Shown piece by piece: positions 35,074-45,100 of a stretch of DNA of 64,000 nucleotides. Source of the DNA: CALKJP01 sp046299555 (GTDB taxonomy: Bacteria; Bacteroidota; Bacteroidia; JACCXN01); NCBI GenBank assembly GCA_046299555.1, contig JBKBHS010000003.1:248001-312000 (forward strand), written 5' to 3'. Position numbers and translations under genes: made by a program. The notes beneath the pieces are model-generated. The model saw nothing but the letters and a program-made list of their open reading frames with translations, did not search any database and was not told where the DNA came from. Within the stretch, counting starts at the first letter, position 1; the number at the start of each line of letters is the position of its first letter.

Positions 35074-36543
35074 TTATAAATTCAAATAAGGCATTAAGCC
35101 ATGTAAGCCACCTTCGCGGCCATAGCCGCTTTCTTTGTAACCACCAAATGGTGAAACCGGATCAAATTTATTATACGTATTCGCCCATACCACACCCGCT
35201 CTTAGTTTTGTAGTAAGGTTAAAAATCTTTGAACCTTTGTCTGTCCACACCCCGGCTGATAGTCCATAAGGAATATTATTGGCCTTTTCTATAACCTCTT
35301 CAATTGTCCTGAATGTTTGAATAGTTAATACCGGACCAAAAATTTCTTCTTGTACTATTCTGCTTGATTGTGCTACATTAAGAAATAAAGTTGGTTTACA
35401 CCAAAATCCTTTCTTAGGCAAGTTGCAAGATGATTGATACATTTCTGCACCTTCATTTATTCCTATCTTAATATATTTGTTTATGGTAGCTAATTGTTCT
35501 TTAGAATTTATGGCTCCTATATCGGTATTTTTGTCTAATGGGTCGCCAACAATTAATGTTTCAATTCTATCTTTTAATTTCTGAATCACTTTATCAGCCA
35601 CATTTTCTTGAATAAATAAGCGTGAACCGGCACAGCAAACGTGTCCCTGATTAAAGAAGATTCCATTAATTACACCTTCTACTGCCTGATCAATAGGCGC
35701 ATCTTCAAAAATGATATTGGCGGCTTTACCGCCCAATTCCATCGTTGTTTTTTTATTGGTTCCGGCAACGGCATTCATAATTATTTTACCTACACCGGTG
35801 GATCCTGTAAAAGCAATCTTATCCACTCCCGGATGATTTACAATAGCAGCTCCTGTAGCACCGGCTCCTGTAACAATATTTACAACCCCATCAGGCAATC
35901 CACTTTCTTGAATAATTTCAGCCAATTTTAAAGCAGTTAATGGAGTAGTTTCTGCTGGTTTTAAAACAACCGTATTTCCGGCTGCCAATGCCGGAGCTAT
36001 TTTCCATGCAGCCATTAACAGTGGGAAATTCCATGGAATAATTTGCCCTGCTACACCAATCGGTTGTGGATTTTTATTTGGAAATGCGAATTCTAACTTA
36101 TCTGCCCAGCCTGCATAATAGAAAAAATGATTTGCAGCCAAAGGTACATCTACATCACGCGATTCGCGGATAGGCTTACCTCCGTCCATGGTTTCAATTA
36201 CTGCAAACTCACGGGCACGTTCCTGAATCATACGCGCAATGCGATAGATGTATTTTCCGCGTTCACGTGGAGAAGTTTTTCTCCAAACATTTTCATAAGC
36301 TTTGTGTGCGGCTTTTACTGCTTTATCTACATCTGCTGTATCGGCTTCAGCTACTAAGGCTAATTGCTGTTCGTTAGCGGGATTAATGGTTGGAAAATAT
36401 TTTCCTTTTGCTGGTTTTACAAATTTGCCATCAATAAATAAATCATATTTATCTTTTAATCGAATATGATCGGTACTTTCGGGAGCGGGTGCATATTCCC
36501 ACGATGTATTGAACTGTAGTTTTGGACTTTCTTTTTTTGCCAT
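35074..36543 (-). CDS. full-length aldehyde dehydrogenase
   Basis: 489 residues. Cofactor and catalytic motifs are intact: I-I-P-W-N-F-P-L-L-M, G-S-T-G-V-G-K, M-E-L-G-G-K (E269), N-Q-G-H-V-C-C-A-G-S-R (catalytic Cys about 303), E-I-F-G-P-V and P-F-G-G-Y-K-E-S-G-Y-G-R-E. It follows deoC by 11 bases, so its likely substrate is the acetaldehyde released by DeoC, oxidised to acetate; that assignment is contextual. Confidence 0.92.
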   Translation of the reverse strand: MAKKESPKLQFNTSWEYAPAPESTDHIRLKDKYDLFIDGKFVKPAKGKYFPTINPANEQQLALVAEADTADVDKAVKAAHKAYENVWRKTSPRERGKYIYRIARMIQERAREFAVIETMDGGKPIRESRDVDVPLAANHFFYYAGWADKLEFAFPNKNPQPIGVAGQIIPWNFPLLMAAWKIAPALAAGNTVVLKPAETTPLTALKLAEIIQESGLPDGVVNIVTGAGATGAAIVNHPGVDKIAFTGSTGVGKIIMNAVAGTNKKTTMELGGKAANIIFEDAPIDQAVEGVINGIFFNQGHVCCAGSRLFIQENVADKVIQKLKDRIETLIVGDPLDKNTDIGAINSKEQLATINKYIKIGINEGAEMYQSSCNLPKKGFWCKPTLFLNVAQSSRIVQEEIFGPVLTIQTFRTIEEVIEKANNIPYGLSAGVWTDKGSKIFNLTTKLRAGVVWANTYNKFDPVSPFGGYKESGYGREGGLHGLMPYLNL

Positions 36544-36554
36544 AATTTCTATAC

Positions 36555-37466
36555 TTAATCAATTGAAAAGTAATCTTTGCTTTGATATACTCCGGTAACT
36601 TCTTTCATAATTTGCATTAATAAATCATTGGCTAATGAACTTGCTCCAAACCTGAACCATTGATTATTTAGCCAAGCTTCTCCTAAGGTTTCGCGCACCA
36701 TTACTAAATTTTGAATGGCTGCTTTAGCTGTCGATATACCACCGGCAGGTTTCATGCCTACCATTTTTCCGGTAGCATAATAAAAATCGCGAATAGCTTC
36801 GAGCATAACCAATGTTACCGTTGGTGTAGCTGCAGGAGAAATTTTTCCGGTAGATGTTTTAATAAAGTCAGCTCCTGCATACATAGCTATTTCGCTTGCT
36901 CTACGAACATTGTCCAGAGTCGATAGCTCTCCGGTTTCAAAAATCACTTTTAATCGGGCGCTTCCACAAACTTCTTTTACAGCACATATTTCATCAAATA
37001 CATAGTTGTAATTGCCTTTTAAAAATTCCCCTCTTGAAATAACCATGTCTATTTCATCAGCTCCATTATCTAATGCAAATTTTGTATCTGCAATTTTTAC
37101 TTCACGTGGTGCTTGTCCTGCAGGAAAGGCAGTAGAAACAGAAGCTACTTTAATATTGGTATTTTTAAGTGCTTGCTTAGCCGTTTTTACCATGGTAGGA
37201 TATACACAAACTGCAGCAACGGTAGGCAAACCGGGGTATGCATCGTGCAAATGTGCAGCTTTGTAACATAATTGTTTAACTTTCCCTTCCGTATCTTTTC
37301 CTTCGAGTGTTGTTAAATCAATCATGTTTAATGCCATTTTTAAGGCATGAATTTTTGATTCTTTTTTTATACTGCGAGTATTCAGTTTTGCAACTCTTTC
37401 TTCTACTCCTACTTGATCAATAGTTGGAGTTTTAGAAAAATCTATAAGTTCGATATATTTATTCAT
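36555..37466 (-). CDS. deoC: deoxyribose-phosphate aldolase
   Basis: 303 residues from the ATG at 37466; the open frame runs 20 codons further but has no plausible start context. It is a class I aldolase barrel with A-A-V-C-V-Y-P, the E-I-D-M-V-I-S region, catalytic Schiff-base Lys in D-F-I-K-T-S-T-G-K, and M-K-P-A-G-G-I-S. It cleaves 2-deoxyribose 5-phosphate to glyceraldehyde 3-phosphate and acetaldehyde. The N-terminal extension makes it longer than the E. coli enzyme, like the long eukaryotic-type branch. Confidence 0.95.
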   Translation of the reverse strand: MNKYIELIDFSKTPTIDQVGVEERVAKLNTRSIKKESKIHALKMALNMIDLTTLEGKDTEGKVKQLCYKAAHLHDAYPGLPTVAAVCVYPTMVKTAKQALKNTNIKVASVSTAFPAGQAPREVKIADTKFALDNGADEIDMVISRGEFLKGNYNYVFDEICAVKEVCGSARLKVIFETGELSTLDNVRRASEIAMYAGADFIKTSTGKISPAATPTVTLVMLEAIRDFYYATGKMVGMKPAGGISTAKAAIQNLVMVRETLGEAWLNNQWFRFGASSLANDLLMQIMKEVTGVYQSKDYFSID

Positions 37467-37514
37467 AACAAAAAACTGTTTGTGAATATACAATTTTAGA
37501 TAATATGCCAATAA

Positions 37515-37543
37515 AAAAAGCCTCAAATTATTTGAGGCTTTTT
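37515..37543 (-). terminator. terminator of the tonB gene
   Basis: AAAAAGCCTCAAA (37515-37527) pairs with TTTGAGGCTTTTT (37531-37543). On the minus strand it ends in a U run, just past the tonB-like stop and before deoC. Confidence 0.85.
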
Positions 37544-37564
37544 AAAGATAAAGTAAGTTAAAGA

Positions 37565-38233
37565 TTATTTTAAAGTAAATCGAATTGGTAAATTGTATTG
37601 AACGCTAACTGCTTTTCCTCTCTGTTTACCGGGTTTCCATGGTGGCATGTTTTGTACCACGCGAATAGCTTCTTCATCGCAACCACCTTTGATACCACGT
37701 AATACTTTAACATCTTTTACTTTACCATCAGGGCCGATTACAAATGTTACGAACACCGTTCCTTGTATCCCTGCTTCTTTAGCCATTTGAGGATATTTAA
37801 TATTATTAGCAAGGTACTTAAATAATGCTTCTTCGCCACCGGGGAAAGTTGGCATTTCTTCAACAATGGTAAATATTTCAGGCTCTTCAATTACTTCTTC
37901 TTGTTGTTGTACTACTTGCACCTCAGTATTCTGATCGGCTTCAGAATCTTTTATTTCAACTTCATTTTCAATTTCTTTATCATCTTCTACAATTTGTAAT
38001 TCGATTGTTTGTGGAGGAGGTGGTGGTGGAGGTGTTACTTGCTGTTGCGTAATTGGGATAATTTCTTCTTCAATTTGCTCAATTTGTAATTGCCCTAAAT
38101 CTTTTACTTCTCCTTCGTAAGTTTTCCATTCAAATGCAAGAAGTATTATCAACAAAGAAATAACTAACCCTATTTCGAAAAATAAGCCTTTTTGTTTTTC
38201 TAAATCAGCTTGTGGATTTTTCTTTAATTCCAT
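37565..38233 (-). CDS. energy transducer TonB
   Basis: 222 residues: one N-terminal membrane helix (about 19-40), a proline run (T-P-P-P-P-P-P-P) and an acidic periplasmic linker. The C-terminal TonB domain follows (F-P-G-G-E-E-A-L-F-K-Y-L, then Y-P-x-x-A-x-E-x-G-I-Q-G-T-V-F-V, then W-K-P-G-K-Q-R-G-K-A-V). It couples proton-motive force to outer-membrane receptors. exbB and exbD are not adjacent. It has its own bipartite promoter and terminator, so it is probably transcribed alone. Confidence 0.92.
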   Translation of the reverse strand: MELKKNPQADLEKQKGLFFEIGLVISLLIILLAFEWKTYEGEVKDLGQLQIEQIEEEIIPITQQQVTPPPPPPPQTIELQIVEDDKEIENEVEIKDSEADQNTEVQVVQQQEEVIEEPEIFTIVEEMPTFPGGEEALFKYLANNIKYPQMAKEAGIQGTVFVTFVIGPDGKVKDVKVLRGIKGGCDEEAIRVVQNMPPWKPGKQRGKAVSVQYNLPIRFTLK

Positions 38234-38253
38234 TTTTTACTTTTCTTAATTGG

Positions 38254-38282
38254 CAAATATAATTATTTTCTACAATGTGCAA
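38254..38282 (-). promoter_or_regulatory. bipartite Bacteroidota promoter of tonB (TTG-N18-TATATTTG)
   Basis: On the minus strand TTG (38282-38280), 18 bases, then TATATTTG (38261-38254), 21 bases before the ATG. This is the best match to the TTG-N17-23-TAnnTTTG consensus in the window. Confidence 0.7.
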
Positions 38283-38312
38283 CAAGTTAAATACTTTAAC
38301 GGACTGAAATTA

Positions 38313-38702
38313 TTAATATTGTTTTAAAGGTTGATTGTAAATTACAAAAAATGAACTTACTCCTATAAATGCTCCGATAAAATTTGCTATAATATCAATT
38401 AAGTCTGCTGTCCTGCCGGCATACATATAATATTGTAATGTTTCGATAATTATTCCATAAAGCATACTTATAATAAACCCTATAGCAATTGCATTATGTT
38501 TTAAAGCAGAGTTAGAATATTGTTTTTTAAACGCAATAATTAATTGCAAAGCAAGTAAGGCATAAAAAAACATATGAGCCAGCTTATCGAAGCTCAAAAA
38601 ATCCCAAATATTTGTATCAGGCATTTCATGCGATGGAGTAAGCGATAAAAAAAGGATAATAATCGCCCAGATTACAGGCGGCAAAAAATGCCTGATTTTC
38701 AT
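38313..38702 (-). CDS. VanZ-like membrane protein
   Basis: 129 residues with four membrane helices, the F-D-K-L-A-H-M-F-F-Y motif and E-T-L-Q...R-T-A-D-L-I-D-I-I-A-N typical of VanZ-like proteins. The biochemical role is not established for the family. The position after gcvH is standard in the sprA cluster. Confidence 0.88.
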   Translation of the reverse strand: MKIRHFLPPVIWAIIILFLSLTPSHEMPDTNIWDFLSFDKLAHMFFYALLALQLIIAFKKQYSNSALKHNAIAIGFIISMLYGIIIETLQYYMYAGRTADLIDIIANFIGAFIGVSSFFVIYNQPLKQY

Positions 38703-38709
38703 AATTTTA

Positions 38710-39090
38710 TTACAAGCCTATTACTTTTTTGTAATCTTCTGCTGACAACAAATTATGAACCGATGAAGGATCGGCAACTTTTACTTTTACCATCCAGCCA
38801 TCACCATAAGGGTCGGTATTTACTAAGTCGGGCGAAGATTCTAATTTAGAATTTACTTCTATCACCTCTCCCGTAACAGGCATAAATAAGTCAGAAACTG
38901 TTTTAACGGCTTCAACCGTACCAAATACTGCTTCTTTTTCAACTGTTTCTCCAAGTGTATTAATGTCAACATATACGATATCTCCCAGCTCTTTTTGAGC
39001 AAAATCAGTAATTCCGATGGTAGCAATATCGCCTTCTAAACGAAGCCACTCGTGGTCTTTAGTGTACTTTAAATTGTCAGGAATATTCAT
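38710..39090 (-). CDS. gcvH: glycine cleavage system H protein
   Basis: 126 residues from the ATG at 39090 (M-N-I-P-D-N-L-K-Y-T-K-D-H-E-W); the longer open frame is rejected. The lipoylation site is K63 in G-T-V-E-A-V-K-T-V-S-D-L. It shuttles the aminomethyl group between the P and T proteins. No other gcv gene is near; the gene sits between sprA and the VanZ gene, a placement conserved in Bacteroidota. Confidence 0.96.
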   Translation of the reverse strand: MNIPDNLKYTKDHEWLRLEGDIATIGITDFAQKELGDIVYVDINTLGETVEKEAVFGTVEAVKTVSDLFMPVTGEVIEVNSKLESSPDLVNTDPYGDGWMVKVKVADPSSVHNLLSAEDYKKVIGL

Positions 39091-39152
39091 TGGTATAAAA
39101 TTTATTTTGGGGGGTAAAATTACATTAAATTTAATGTGAATCAATATAAATT

Positions 39153-42100
39153 TTACGACAATGTAAATCTTAAACTAATACCTCCGCTGGTATTAGAAGA
39201 AGGGAAGGAATTAGAGATTTTTGGACGCATTAAATTTTTATCGAAAAATATTCGAACATTTAATCGTTGATTAATTACATAATCAGCAGCTGTTTTAAGG
39301 GCAATCATTTTTTGTCCTGCCGTTGGCTGTACTAAATTGTCGGCAACACCACGGGTTATGGTTACGTTATCTCTAATCGAAATATCTGCTCTTAAATTCA
39401 AATCGCTTTTAATGGTTTTTGCTGTTGGTCCAACTTTAAAGGGCAATACTACATCTTTAAAGCGATAACCTGTACCTATTACCCATTCGAACCCGCGAGT
39501 TTCGTTTAAACGATTATCTGTAAAATTATAAACAAGGTTGCGGTCTTTTTTATATTCTACTTTGGTAATTAAACTATTATTCCATGTCATATCTATATTG
39601 GCTAAAGGGCTAAATTGCTCGGTTAATGAAAGCTGTGCAAATTGATATTGTGAAATAAAATTGCCGTTTATATCCAATGCATTTGGATTTCCATTAATAT
39701 CTTCTCTGTAAAATAAATTGGTTGTGTAAGATGAAATATTTAGGGATGAACGATAAGCGTGACTTAAAGTAACGGTTTTAAAATATTTTTTAAAGAATTC
39801 GATTTTGGAAAGGCCATCGTAAGTTATTCGCCAGTTAGGTAAAGGAATAGCCGGCATAGCAGAATATAAACCTGATGAGAGTGGCCTGCCGGAATAAGCG
39901 GCTAAAAATGCCGGAACTAGTACTTCTTGCGAAGTTGGTCCATATCCATTGTAATAGATACTGGTATCAATACTTGAATTTGGATTAGCCTGTCCTAAAA
40001 TTTCTGAAACTTTTTGTCTGTTATCTAAAAATTGGTTGAAAATTTTAGATGTATTTCCGGTGTCTCTAACAAATGCAGACCTGATTATAATAAACGAAAT
40101 GCTATAGTTACCCATAGTCATGGGTGTTTCAGATACAAAGTCTTGTATGCTGTCGTTCCAACGGAAAAATTCCGAATTATTGGTTGACTTGTTTTTACTG
40201 GCATTCAACTCAATTTTTAAGCTCTTGGCTGGTTCAATATTTGCTCTGGCATTAAGTGTTTGGCTATATGTTCGGGCAAAAGGCACATTCAGATTTTGAT
40301 TTTGAACCAACCAACCATTTTGAGCTGCTGTTCGAGCAATATTTTCATCTTGAACTCCAAAAACAAAACCTGTGGTTGGTGCTCTAAAGCCATCGGTAAA
40401 TCCTAAAAATTTAGTTGAATCGCCAAAGCCCGGCAAAATAGTACCTTCATTTTCGGTATAGTTAATTGATGCATTTTTTACCATCATTAATACGCGAAAC
40501 ACTTGCTCGAATAGAGTAATTTTATTAGGATCTTTTTCTTTTTCTTCTTTTTTAGGCTTCTTTTTGTTTAAAGTATCTGCCGGATTTTTAGGAGGCGTTG
40601 GCTGTGTAGGCTTTTTAGGAGCCACTTTTTTACCGGATGCTTTTTGATTAATATCTTTTAAAAATGGTACTTTGTTGTATAAAGTTACCAAATTAGCTTG
40701 AGCATTTACTTGTTTGGAATTAGAATTCTTAATAGTATTACCTAAAGAGTCGTTGGCAAAAGGAGCCCTTGTCCAGTCGTAAGTTGCAGAGTAGCGTGTA
40801 TTAACGGTAACCCAATCTAAAATTGGAATTTTATTGATCGGCACATTATAATTTACATTAACAGCATGATTATAATTGGTGTTTACTCCACCTGTTTTAA
40901 TATTATTTATCAACGAATCTTTTTTCTCTTGGGTATCAATTCTTCCATCGGGTTCAAATATTCGGGAATTGTTGGTTGCTGTAAAATCAACTTTCAATGA
41001 TTTGGTAATATCATATCGCACCTCATACAAACGTGTTATTACAAAATTTTTATTAAATGTTGGATCAACAATAAAGAAATCGCCACTATTGTTTCTAAAT
41101 AAAATCTCATTAAAGTTTTTATCAACCGAGGTAGTAAATGCTAATCGGTTTGGTCCAAGCCCAATATTAAAATCAGAAATTAGTTTGAGATATTTTCGTT
41201 TTTCTAATCCTTTTACTTTTTTAAATGGTTCAAAGGATTTTGGTTGTGGATTAAAATTATAATTTAAAATACCCCTGTAGGCGCGTAAAGTATTGTGTTG
41301 TGTATTTATGTCACGCTTAAATGTTTCATTATATGAATAAGAAATTGCCCAATTTTCGATATCGTAAATTCTGGATTTACCGGCATTTTTACCTTTTTCT
41401 TTTTTTACATTGGTAAAGTTAATGCTTCTGCGTTTAGTATAATCTTGCACGAGTTTTTTAAGGGAGTCGCGTTTACCGGCATCACCGGCAAAAGAAGCTA
41501 ATTGATCTTTTAATTCGATATCCGGATCATTAGGATTAAATTGAGGATCGATAAAAGTTTCGGAAACGGAATAAAACATTGGTAAACGAATATTGGCATT
41601 GGGAGGAAGTAATTTTCCTAACTCAAAATTGGATGATAAATCATACTGGTAGTTATGTGAACGTTGGCGTTCGCTAATTTTTTTCTCAATGGTTCCCCAT
41701 CCTGGTGTACTCATATTTCCAGACAGGGTAACTGTTCCAAAATCGGCTAATTTGGTTGTTGCTCTCGCTGTAGAAGCCCAACCGCTGCGCTTATCAAAAT
41801 CGGTTAATCGCAATTCGTTTACCCAAACTTCAGCACACTTTGGTAAGCCATCATCAGAATCTAATGCGTTTTGTTTTTTAGGGTTTCTAACACCAATCAT
41901 TACAGTAACCACGTTTTGTATATTAGGATTACCCATAATGGTAATTTTAGCTCTACCATCTGATGTTGGAACAGTAAATGGACGTGTTAGAGATGCTGTT
42001 CCGTTTTCAATAGCGGCATTTCGTAATAGCTTAGCTCTTTTTAATTCTTCAAAAACGATATCAACATTATTTGCTTCGGGCCATACTTTTTCTCTGTCTA

Positions 42101-45100
42101 TTTCCGAATCGTTATTATATTTTCCCGGAGCTGTAAGTTTTAAAGGCAATTCGTATTCGTAGTAATTATCTACAAAATCTCGACCTAAACGAACAAACAC
42201 ATTTATATCATCATCTTTTAAAGGATTTTCTCCAACTTGTTCGGCATGCACATACATTTTTAAATTTTTGTAGGATAACATGTCCAGATTAATATTTTTA
42301 TAAGCAGCACGGGCATCACCATCTTCTAAACCGCATACATTTAATTTCATGGCTTGTTCGTTAAGTCTGCGCAGGTTAGCAGTTCCAATATCAATCTGAC
42401 GGTCAATTTTAGGTGGTATTACATAATTTACAGGAACTTTTTCGCCATTTTCTTCAAAGTTTACGGCAGCTACGTCAAATAAGGTAAAACGGTCGTCTGT
42501 TAATTGATATTCGCCTGTTGCCAATAAATCGTAAGGATATTTACGCCAATCGCTTCGAACAAATTCTAATCTGGCAAATCGAAGCACAACAGAATCTTTA
42601 AAACCTTTTAAAAACATTCGAATAAAGCGAATGGTAGTAAAATCTTCTATTCCTCCTATTATTTCATCCGGTTGAGAAATGGGTATTCTAACTTGATACC
42701 AATCTACATCAATGGTATTTCCGTTTTTAAGTGTTCCTGTTCCTCTTGTTTTATCGACAATAAAATTTTGCCCTACTACCATATCTTGCGGACGAATACT
42801 CATTTTATATTGATAGTAATTTTCATCAATTCCTAAGGTATTATCACGATTTATATCTTCAACGTTTGGCAATGTGGTTGCGGCTGTTGGATAAGGTTCA
42901 GGAGAATTTTCTGTAGTTGGTGAATTTCCTTCTAATCCATTAAATTTTTTGTAACGTTGAAGAATGCTTAGTTGTTGTTGGTCAAAATCGCTTCCTCTAA
43001 AGTAATGGAAATTATCGTTTGAAGGATCTTTTAATGCCTCTTGGTATGCTATGCTGTTTACTCCGTAAAGTTGACGAATTCTATCTAAATAGGTAGAGTC
43101 GAAAAACTGAATTTCTTTTAATGAATCTAATCCATCTAATCCAATATCTTGATTAGGACGTGCAGCCGGATTATTATCAAAAGCATTTACTAATGTGAGT
43201 AAAGTTGAAACCCTTCCCCAAGCTGTATATTCGGTATTATCATCGCTTCCATCGGGTGAAATTCCATTTTCAAAAGCCATACGATTATCGCGTAATATAT
43301 CTTCTGAAATATTTCCTAAATTAAAATATAAGTCGCCTCCGGAATGTTTATAATTACCCGGTTCATCAATACCATTATCGGGATGAAATGGATCCATTAA
43401 CCAAAACTGTATATACTCAATGTTAGATGTTTGAAAATCGGGTTGATCGATACGCCTCATAATTCCTGCCCATCTTGATTCAGGATTTTTAAGTCGCCCG
43501 GCTGAATCAATACCGGCCGAAATAAAATTTGGTTCAACATCGTAGTTATATGGTCCTTTTTCGGTAGGATAATACGCTAAATCTAAAACCGGCATATTTA
43601 AGACTTGTCCGGTTTGTGGAACACGATTAGGGAAAATTTCGGTTTCTAAAACTTCGCGTGTATAGTGATTGGATTGTTGGGGTGAATTTTTAATATGATC
43701 AGGTGTTAAATTGTTGTTTCTAAAAAATAGCGGGTCGATGGTGTACCATGCAAGTTTGGCTCTGTTGTAACCATAGCGTAAATCGTTCACTAAATTTCCT
43801 TCGGGGAATAAGCCAGGTTGTTTTTGAGGTACACTTGCCAAGGTCCATGCATTTTGCATACGTATATCAATGGTAGTTTGGCTGCCTTCAAAATCATCAA
43901 TATAGGCTGTACCAGTTCTACCAATAGCTCTTGAATTTCCGGGAAGTAATTGTGCAAATTCTCCATTTACTGTTAAAGTTGATTTTTCTTTTGTTTGAAT
44001 AAAAGGTAATTTATCAACCAATTTTGTTAAATAAGGCACTTCTGTTTTCCAATTTCCATCTAAGCCCCATACGCTGTTCGACATGGGTTCGTCACCCATA
44101 TTTACTTTTTGTGTAAGTGGACGCTCGGTTAAATTCATAAAAGTTGCTCCAAAGCTTAAATCTTTATTTACCCGATAATCTAAATGAGTACCAAATAATG
44201 ATTTTTGCTGAATAGCAAACATCGCATTACTTTCGAGCGAAACTTTTATAGGAGTGTTAGATTGTAAATAAGCCGGATTTATAATTTTTACACGTCCTAA
44301 AGTATAATCAACTGTATAATCTGTGTTTTCGACAAGAGGAGCACCACCCGCAGTAACTACAACTGACCCTGGAGGAATATTCATGGCATTAAGTGAAATT
44401 TCGGAATTATTGCTGGATTGATAGGTCCCTTTAATTTTAAAACGATTTAAGTCTGCTCGCTGTTGTGCTGCTATTTTTGTAGTATCATATAGAGGATCGA
44501 ATACGTATTTATTGGCAATTATTTCTTTATTAATGTCTCCTCCCGTTATCTTTTTTCTAAGATGATCACCGAATGGTTCAACCACCGGAAAATATATTCT
44601 ACCATTTTGTGGATTAATGGTTTTTCCTTCTAAGAAATCGAAAAATCCGTCAGGCCTTGCATCTGTTTGCATATTTAGCCTGTCTACATTTAAAACCTGC
44701 AATAAGGGAATACCTTTAATATCGCCTTCGGGAATAAAGTTGATATCAATTCCTTGATCTAAACTATTATATGTAACTTGTAATCTGAAATTTTCTTTTC
44801 CGATATTAAATGCACCAAGCGAATACACATTTTTCATCATTAAATTCCACAATGGTATTCGAGTATTTACATTACTTGATTTCAGTAATTTTAGGATTAG
44901 CGCTTTATCGCCCGTTACCCCATCGGTTGAAAACTCTCCTACTTGATATACTTCTGACGAACCGGCAATGGTATATTGAAAAGCAACTGCTAAAACTTGA
45001 TCGGCATTTAAGGTTTGATTTAGTGATATAAATCCTAATTGCGGATTAAAGGTATATTCTGATGGTTGTAACATTCTTGCGCCTCGAATTAAATCAAAAT

